From: JBFLVN01 sp040758475
GTDB taxonomy: Bacteria; JAGRBM01
Length of the DNA: 5,238 bases
Assembly: GCA_040758475.1 (NCBI GenBank)
Contig: JBFLVN010000256.1
Span: 1-5,238 of the forward strand
Direction of reading: 5' to 3'
Below, one piece after another: positions 1 through 5,238 of this stretch; the first letter of the stretch is position 1; each line of letters opens with the position of its first letter. Made by a program: the position numbers and the translations under genes. The notes below the pieces were generated by a model. The model did no database searches, was not told where the DNA came from, and saw only the letters and a program-made list of their open reading frames with translations.

Positions 1-39
1 AAATCCGCGCCCCTTTTCATTTCAAGATTGCAGGATGAT

Positions 40-1494
40 CTAGACGCCCCCCGGCACTTCGAGCTGGGAGACGCCCATGAGGAATTCATCGACCGCGCGG
101 GCAGCCTGACGGCCTTCCGCGATGGCCCAGACGACAAGCGACTGGCCCCGGCGCATGTCGCCGGCCGCGAAGACCTTGGGAACGCTCGTCTGGAACCGGG
201 CGTCGCACTGGACGTTCCCGCGTTGATCGAGCTGGACGCCCAGTTGCGCCAGGATGCCGTCCTTCTCGGGCCCGAGGAACCCCATGGCCAGGAACACGAG
301 GTCCGCCGGGATTTCGAATTCGGACCCGGGGATTTCTTTCATCTGGGGCGGGGTGCCGTTGGAGGATTTCACCCATTCGAGCCGCACGAGGCGGATTTTC
401 TTAAGGACGCCGTTTTCGCCCACGAACTCTTTCGTCGAAACCGAGTAATCGATGTTCCCGCCTTCGGCCAAAGCGTAGGAGGGGCGGACGATCCGCGCCC
501 ATTCGGGCCAGGGGTTGTCGGCGGCGCGTTTTTCGGGCGGCTTGGGAAGGAGTTCGAGTTGCGTGACGCTCTTGGCCTTCTGCCGGTGGCTCGTCGCCAC
601 ACAGTCGGCCCCCGTATCGCCGCCGCCGATCACGATGACGTGCTTTCCTTCGGCGCTGATGCGCGTCGAGGGGTCGAGCTGATCCCCCTCGCAGACCTTG
701 TTCTGCTGGGTGAGAAAATCCATGGCGAAGTGGACGCCCTTGTTCTCGCGGCCCGGAGCCTTCAAATCGCGGGGGAGGGTGGCGCCCCCCGCCAGGACGA
801 TGGCATCGAAATCCTTGAGGAGCTGCTGGCCCGAGACGTCCTTGCCCACGTTGCAGCTCGCGCGGAACTGGACACCCTCGGCCTTCATCTGGTCCAGGCG
901 CCGGTCCACGACTTTCTTTTCGAGCTTGAACTCGGGAATGCCGTAGCGGAGGAGTCCCCCGATCCGGTCGGCCCGCTCGAAGACGGTGACGTCGTGTCCC
1001 GCGCGGCAGAGCTGCTGGGCGGCGGCGAGGCCCGCCGGGCCGCTCCCCACGACGGCGACTTTCTTCCCGGTCTTCATCCGAGCCGGTTCGGCCTTCACCC
1101 AGCCTTCCTTGAAAGCCCGGTCGATGATGTTCCATTCGATCGACTTGATCGTCACCGGGTCGTCGTTGATGGCAAGCACGCACGAATTCTCGCACGGGGC
1201 GGGGCAGACCCGGCCGGTGAAATCGGGGAAGTTGTTTGTCGCGTGGAGGCGGTCAATCGCGTCCCGGTACTGGCCCAGGTACGTCAGGTCGTTCCAGTCC
1301 GGAATGATGTTCCCAAGCGGGCAACCCGTGTGGCAGAAGGGCACGCCGCAGTTCATGCACCTCGCCGCCTGCTCCTTGAGCTCGGCTTCCGAGGGGTTGA
1401 CGTACATGTCCCGGAAATCGTTGATGCGCTCCTCGGGCTTTCGCTCGGGAGGCTTCTTCCGGCGGTATTCGAGAAACCCGGTGACCTTGCCCAT
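40..1494 (-). CDS. gltD: Glutamate synthase (NADPH) small/beta subunit
   Basis: This is the complete 484-residue small subunit of glutamate synthase, a cytoplasmic protein that oxidises NADPH and feeds electrons to the large subunit GltB encoded just upstream. The N-terminal Fe-S region (about residues 1-140) carries C46, C49, C54 and C58 (RCMNCGVPFCHTGCP) and C97, C101 and C105 (CPAPCENSC), the pattern expected for two 4Fe-4S clusters. A Rossmann FAD motif VVGSGPAGLAAA starts at 148, followed by E173-R174. The NAD(P)H-binding motif VIGGGDTGAD is at 288-297, with the family signature LLPKPPE at 315-321. The C-terminal FAD motif VFAAGDMRRGQS is at 441-452. The length matches the family (E. coli GltD is about 470 residues). 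The start is well fixed: an in-frame TAG lies directly before the ATG, so no longer version is possible. The stop is TAG. All key motifs look intact. Related proteins such as the NfnB/SudA-type subunits or the PreT-type N-terminal domain share this fold, but adjacency to gltB and the end-to-end GltD motifs settle the call. Confidence 0.97.
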   Translation of the reverse strand: MGKVTGFLEYRRKKPPERKPEERINDFRDMYVNPSEAELKEQAARCMNCGVPFCHTGCPLGNIIPDWNDLTYLGQYRDAIDRLHATNNFPDFTGRVCPAPCENSCVLAINDDPVTIKSIEWNIIDRAFKEGWVKAEPARMKTGKKVAVVGSGPAGLAAAQQLCRAGHDVTVFERADRIGGLLRYGIPEFKLEKKVVDRRLDQMKAEGVQFRASCNVGKDVSGQQLLKDFDAIVLAGGATLPRDLKAPGRENKGVHFAMDFLTQQNKVCEGDQLDPSTRISAEGKHVIVIGGGDTGADCVATSHRQKAKSVTQLELLPKPPEKRAADNPWPEWARIVRPSYALAEGGNIDYSVSTKEFVGENGVLKKIRLVRLEWVKSSNGTPPQMKEIPGSEFEIPADLVFLAMGFLGPEKDGILAQLGVQLDQRGNVQCDARFQTSVPKVFAAGDMRRGQSLVVWAIAEGRQAARAVDEFLMGVSQLEVPGGV

Positions 1495-1523
1495 CTACGC
1501 GTCCGCTCCAGTTCCTTGAGAGA
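1495..1523 (-). promoter_or_regulatory. gltB-gltD intergenic spacer with probable gltD ribosome binding site
   Basis: The spacer between the gltB TGA and the gltD ATG is 29 bases. Read on the minus strand it contains GGAG at 1509-1506, 11 bases before the ATG, a workable Shine-Dalgarno position. A second purine-rich match, AAGGA at 1517-1513, is 18 bases before the ATG and probably too far. The last three spacer bases are TAG, in frame with gltD, which excludes a start further upstream. There is no room for a terminator and no promoter-like pair of boxes, so gltD is inferred to be co-transcribed with gltB. The ribosome-site assignment rests on base matches only. Confidence 0.5.
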
Positions 1524-4500
1524 TCAAGCCGCGCGCTGCTGGAGGACGCGCTTGTAGTCGTGAGGCATCACTTTGACGAACTTGGGCCGCAGGGATTCCC
1601 AGTTCTCCAGCACCCGCTTGCCCCGGGTGCTCCCCGTGTAGCGGACGTGCCGCTCGATGAGGGATTTGACGAAGTCGACGTCACCGGCCTGTTCGAAGGG
1701 TTCCAGACCCACCATTTCGAGGTTGCAGCGCTTTTCGAAATCGCCCGATTCGTCGAGCACGTAGGCGATCCCGCCGCTCATGCCGGCGGCGAAGTTCCGG
1801 CCCGTGGGGCCGATCACCACGACCCGGCCGCCCGTCATGTACTCGCAGCCGTGGTCGCCCACGCCCTCCACGAGCGCGTGGGCCCCGCTGTTGCGGACAC
1901 AGAAGCGCTCGCCCACGAGGCCCCGGATGTAGCACTCGCCGCTCGTGGCCCCGTAGAGGAGCACGTTTCCGGCGATGATGTTTTCTTCCGCCACGAAGGT
2001 CGCTTCCCGGGGCGGGTAGAGGAGAATGCGCCCGCCCGAGAGGCCTTTGCCGAAATAATCGTTGGCGTCCCCTTCGACGGAGAAGGTAAGGCCCGGCGGG
2101 AGGAACGCCCCAAAGCTCTGGCCCGCCGATCCCTTGAAGCGGATGCGGATCGTATCGTCGGGAAGGCCCTTGCCGCCGTACTTTCGCGTCACTTCCGCCC
2201 CCAGCATGGTTCCGACGGTCCGGTCCACGTTGCGGATGGCGCAATCGAACTCGACCTTCTTTCCTTCCTGGAGGGCCGGGCGGCAGCGCTCGATCAAGAC
2301 GTTGTCGAGAGCCAGGTCGAGGCCGTGGTCCTGGGGCATCTGGCAGTAGATGCCCACCCCCTCGCCCGCGTCGGGGCGGTGGAGAATGGGGGAGAGGTCG
2401 AGACCCCGGGCCTTCCAGTGGTCGATGGCCCGCTTCATGTTGATCTTGTCGGTGCGGCCGATCATCTCGTTCAAAGTTCTAAAGCCCAAACGCGCCATGT
2501 GCTCGCGGAGTTCTTCCGCGATGAAGCGCATGAAGTTGACGACGTGTTCGGGTTTGCCTTCGAACTTCTCCCGCAGGCGCGGGTCCTGCGTGGCCACGCC
2601 CACGGGGCAGGTGTTGAGGTGACATACCCGCATCATGATGCAGCCCATGGCGATGAGGGAGGCGGTGGCGAAGCCGAATTCCTCGGCACCCAGGAGCGCC
2701 GCCACGGCCACGTCGCGGCCGCTTTTCAGCTGGCCGTCGGTTTCCACGACGACGCGGCTCCGGAGGTTGTTCATCACGAGAACCTGATGGGTCTCCGCGA
2801 GGCCCAGTTCCCACGGAACGCCCGCGTGCTTGATGCTTGTTAGCGGCGAAGCCCCCGTGCCGCCGTCGTGTCCGGCGATGAGGATCACGTCCGCGTGGGC
2901 CTTGGCGACGCCCGCCGCCACGGTTCCTACGCCCGCTTCGGCCACGAGCTTTACGTTGATCCGGGCGCGGTTGTTCGCGTTCTTAAGGTCATAGATAAGT
3001 TGGGCCAAGTCCTCGATCGAATAGATGTCGTGGTGGGGCGGGGGGCTGATGAGGCCCACGCCCGGCGTCGAGTGGCGGACCGAGGCGATCTCTTCGCTCA
3101 CCTTGTGCCCCGGGAGCTGGCCCCCCTCGCCGGGCTTGGCGCCCTGGGCCATCTTGATCTGGAGTTCGTCGGCGTTGACGAGGTACTCGCTCGTCACGCC
3201 GAAGCGGGCGGAGGCGACCTGCTTGATGGCGCTGCGCTTCAGATCGCCGTTCGGGAGGGGAACGTATCTCCCCGGATCCTCGCCCCCTTCGCCCGTGTTG
3301 CTCTTGCCGCCGATGCGGTTCATGGCGATGGCGAGCGTCTCGTGGGCCTCGCGGCTGATGGAGCCAAACGACATGGCCCCCGTCTTGAAGCGCTTCACGA
3401 GGCTCTCGACCGATTCGACTTCCTCGATCGGGATGGGGTTTTCCAAATACTTGAGATCGAAGAGACCCCGGAGCGTGCAGAGTTGCTTGCTCTGGTCGTC
3501 GATGTGCTTGGAGTATTCCTTGAAGAGCTTGTAGCTCCCCGAGCGGACCGAGTGCTGGAGCTTGGCCACCGTGTCGGGGTTGTTGAGGTGGTACTCCCCG
3601 TTGCGGCGGAACTGGTACTCGCCGCCCCATTCGACGTGGGGCATGACGACGTTCCCGCGCGGGTAGGCCCGGTCGTGGCGGTTTTGGGCTTCCTTGGCGA
3701 TCTGGTCGAGACCCACGCCGCCGATGCGCGAGACCGTGTGGGTGAAGTAACGGTCGATCACGTCCCGGTTGATGCCGATGGCCTCGAAAATCTGGGCGCC
3801 CCGGTAGCTCTGGATCGTCGAAATGCCCATCTTGGACATCACTTTGACGAGCGCTTTCCGCATGGCCTTGCAGTAGTTCTTGACGGCCTTCTTGTGGTCG
3901 AGGCCCGGAAGCTCCCCGCCCTGGATCATGTCGTCGATCGTGTCGAAGACGAGGTAGGGGTTGATGGCCCCGGCGCCGTAGCCCGTAAGCAGGCAGAAGT
4001 GGTGCGGCTCGCGCGGCTCTCCCGATTCCAGGATGAGCCCGGCCCGCGTGCGCGTCCCTTCCCGCACGAGGTGGTGATGCACCCCGGCGACGGCAAGGAG
4101 GCTCGGGATGGGAAGCTTCTTCTCGTCGGCCGCCCGGTCCGAAAGGACGAGGACGTTGAATCCCTTGCGGATCGCATCGCTCGCCCGCTCGCAGAGTTCG
4201 CCCATGGCCTTTTCGAGGCCCTTGGCGCCGCTGTCCCGCGGGAAGAGGATCGGAAGGGTGATGGCCCGGAAGTTCTCGTCGGCGAGGTTCTTGAGCTTTT
4301 CCAATTCCTCGTTCGTGAGGACCGGGTTTTCGAGCCGGATCTGGCGGCAGTGGCCGGGGGCGGGTTCGAGAAGATTTCCCTCCGGGCCCACCGTCGTCTC
4401 GACGCTGGTTACGAGTTCCTCACGGATGGCGTCGAGGGGCGGGTTGGTCACCTGGGCAAAGAGCTGCTTGAAGTAATCGAAAAGGGGCCGCGTCCGTCCC

Positions 4501-5238
4501 GAAAGGACCGCAAGGGGCGTATCCGTCCCCATGCTGCCGATGGGCTCTTCCCCCGCCTGGGCCGTGGGGCCGATGAGGACGCGCTTGTCCTCGACCGTGT
4601 AGCCGAAGGTCATCTGGCGGCGCACGACCGTCTCGTGGTCCGGCGTCTTTTCGTGCGGGGCCTCGGGAAGGTTCTCGATGGCGGCGAGGTTCTGCCTGAT
4701 CCACTCGCCGTAGGGTTTTTCGCCCGCGATCTTGGATTTCAGCTCCGCGTCGGGAATGAGGCGCCCTTCGACCGTGTCGATCAAAAACATGCGCCCCGGC
4801 TGGAGGCGGCCCTTGCTCGTGACCCGCTCCTGCGGGATGCTCAGGACGCCCACTTCCGAAGCCATGATGCAGAGGTCGTCCTTCGTGATCCAGTAGCGCG
4901 AGGGGCGAAGGCCGTTCCGGTCCAGGACGGCGCCGATGTACCGGCCATCGGTAAACGCGATGGAAGCGGGACCGTCCCAAGGCTCCATGAGGCAGCCGTG
5001 GTAGGCGTAGAAAGCGCGCTTGGCCGCGTCCATCCGGGGATCGCCGTTCCACGCTTCGGGGATCATCATCATGATGGCGTGGGGGAGGGGCCGTCCGGCC
5101 ATCACGAGGAGTTCAAGGGCCTGGTCGAAAATGGCCGAGTCGGAAGCGCCTTCGGTCAAAATGGGCTTTAGCTTCTGGATGTCCTCGCCAAAGAGGGGGG
5201 ATTCAAAGAGCCCCTCCCGGGCCCGCATCCAATTGATG
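1524..5238 (-). CDS. gltB: Glutamate synthase (NADPH) large/alpha subunit, 5' end cut by window edge
   Basis: This is the catalytic large subunit of glutamate synthase, making L-glutamate from L-glutamine and 2-oxoglutarate. The frame stays open to the right edge, with 1,237 full codons visible. The ATG at 5228 is internal: the codons before it read I-N-W, giving the family motif INWMRARE. Family members have about 1,480-1,530 residues, so roughly 240-290 N-terminal residues are missing, including the Cys nucleophile of the class II amidotransferase domain. Counting M at 5228 as 1: the rest of the glutaminase domain is at about 1-200 (YHGCLMEPWDGP at 76, DRNGLRPSRYW at 103); the central domain is at about 210-590; the FMN-binding synthase barrel is at about 605-910 (KTGAMSFGS at 615, KLVAEAGVGT at 760, AGHDGGTGASP at 785). 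The 3Fe-4S ligands C863, C869 and C874 (CX5CX4C, CIMMRVCHLNTCP) are encoded at 2642-2607. The Gly-rich beta-helix domain is at about 970-1160. The frame ends in TGA, with no internal stop or frameshift. Adjacent gltD indicates the NADPH alpha-beta type rather than the ferredoxin type, which lacks a GltD partner. The promoter is outside the window. Confidence 0.97.
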   Translation of the reverse strand, partial: INWMRAREGLFESPLFGEDIQKLKPILTEGASDSAIFDQALELLVMAGRPLPHAIMMMIPEAWNGDPRMDAAKRAFYAYHGCLMEPWDGPASIAFTDGRYIGAVLDRNGLRPSRYWITKDDLCIMASEVGVLSIPQERVTSKGRLQPGRMFLIDTVEGRLIPDAELKSKIAGEKPYGEWIRQNLAAIENLPEAPHEKTPDHETVVRRQMTFGYTVEDKRVLIGPTAQAGEEPIGSMGTDTPLAVLSGRTRPLFDYFKQLFAQVTNPPLDAIREELVTSVETTVGPEGNLLEPAPGHCRQIRLENPVLTNEELEKLKNLADENFRAITLPILFPRDSGAKGLEKAMGELCERASDAIRKGFNVLVLSDRAADEKKLPIPSLLAVAGVHHHLVREGTRTRAGLILESGEPREPHHFCLLTGYGAGAINPYLVFDTIDDMIQGGELPGLDHKKAVKNYCKAMRKALVKVMSKMGISTIQSYRGAQIFEAIGINRDVIDRYFTHTVSRIGGVGLDQIAKEAQNRHDRAYPRGNVVMPHVEWGGEYQFRRNGEYHLNNPDTVAKLQHSVRSGSYKLFKEYSKHIDDQSKQLCTLRGLFDLKYLENPIPIEEVESVESLVKRFKTGAMSFGSISREAHETLAIAMNRIGGKSNTGEGGEDPGRYVPLPNGDLKRSAIKQVASARFGVTSEYLVNADELQIKMAQGAKPGEGGQLPGHKVSEEIASVRHSTPGVGLISPPPHHDIYSIEDLAQLIYDLKNANNRARINVKLVAEAGVGTVAAGVAKAHADVILIAGHDGGTGASPLTSIKHAGVPWELGLAETHQVLVMNNLRSRVVVETDGQLKSGRDVAVAALLGAEEFGFATASLIAMGCIMMRVCHLNTCPVGVATQDPRLREKFEGKPEHVVNFMRFIAEELREHMARLGFRTLNEMIGRTDKINMKRAIDHWKARGLDLSPILHRPDAGEGVGIYCQMPQDHGLDLALDNVLIERCRPALQEGKKVEFDCAIRNVDRTVGTMLGAEVTRKYGGKGLPDDTIRIRFKGSAGQSFGAFLPPGLTFSVEGDANDYFGKGLSGGRILLYPPREATFVAEENIIAGNVLLYGATSGECYIRGLVGERFCVRNSGAHALVEGVGDHGCEYMTGGRVVVIGPTGRNFAAGMSGGIAYVLDESGDFEKRCNLEMVGLEPFEQAGDVDFVKSLIERHVRYTGSTRGKRVLENWESLRPKFVKVMPHDYKRVLQQRAA

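Noticed and set aside
1..39. A possible terminator or a next minus-strand gene start (ATG at 20-18) downstream of gltD.
   Set aside because: No inverted repeat followed by a T run is visible on the minus strand, and the ATG has no clear Shine-Dalgarno upstream and only six codons before the edge. There is too little sequence to support either.
401..1195. A 264-codon minus-strand frame overlapping gltD out of frame, with similar shorter ones within gltB.
   Set aside because: The translations are dominated by R, G and P, typical of off-frame reading of GC-rich coding DNA. They have no family signature and lie wholly inside well-supported genes.
28..1557. A 509-codon open frame on the plus strand covering all of gltD.
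   Set aside because: Its codons line up exactly with gltD codons on the other strand, where antisense stops can arise only from sense TTA, CTA or TCA codons, which this GC-rich gene avoids. The translation matches no family I recognise, while the minus strand gives a full GltD with every motif. It is a composition shadow.
1560..2843. A 427-codon open frame on the plus strand opposite the gltB 3' half.
   Set aside because: This is the same codon-aligned shadow effect. Its stop at 2841-2843 is opposite a CTA leucine codon (residue 796) in the GTGASPLTS segment of GltB.
2868..5171. A 767-codon open frame on the plus strand inside gltB.
   Set aside because: It is codon-aligned antisense to gltB. 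It ends at 5169-5171, exactly opposite a CTA leucine codon (residue 20 counted from the ATG at 5228), as expected for a shadow. The translation is rich in D, A, R, V and H with no recognisable domain.
5226..5228. The ATG at 5228 as the true start of gltB.
   Set aside because: The frame continues upstream to the window edge with I-N-W, completing a conserved internal GltB motif. Starting here would drop the catalytic N-terminal Cys and much of the glutaminase domain. The gene is cut by the window, not truncated.

Overview
The window holds one ordinary metabolic locus, read entirely from the minus strand: the two subunit genes of bacterial NADPH-type glutamate synthase (GOGAT). In transcription order, right to left, these are gltB (large/alpha subunit, 5' end cut off by the right edge) and gltD (small/beta subunit, complete). 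Only 28 non-coding bases, plus one more counted to the gltD start, separate the gltB stop codon (last base 1524) from the gltD ATG (first base 1494), so the two are almost certainly one transcription unit. The promoter and any leader would lie beyond the right edge.

Layout: 1-39 is a short stretch downstream of gltD with no hairpin or convincing gene start; 40-1494 is gltD; 1495-1523 is the intergenic spacer with a probable Shine-Dalgarno; 1524-5238 is gltB without its N-terminal part. No RNA gene, mobile element, repeat array, CRISPR or independent plus-strand gene is seen. The long plus-strand open frames are shadows of the glt genes.

How they work together: GltB hydrolyses L-glutamine in its N-terminal amidotransferase domain, passes ammonia through an internal tunnel to the FMN site, and there makes glutamate from 2-oxoglutarate. 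GltD oxidises NADPH at its FAD and sends electrons through its 4Fe-4S clusters and the GltB 3Fe-4S cluster to FMN. With glutamine synthetase this is the main high-affinity ammonia assimilation route.

Organism: a GC-rich bacterium, with strong avoidance of A/T-rich codons. Protein sequence alone does not let me name a phylum with confidence. I find no previously undescribed system here; the findings are minor and scored accordingly.
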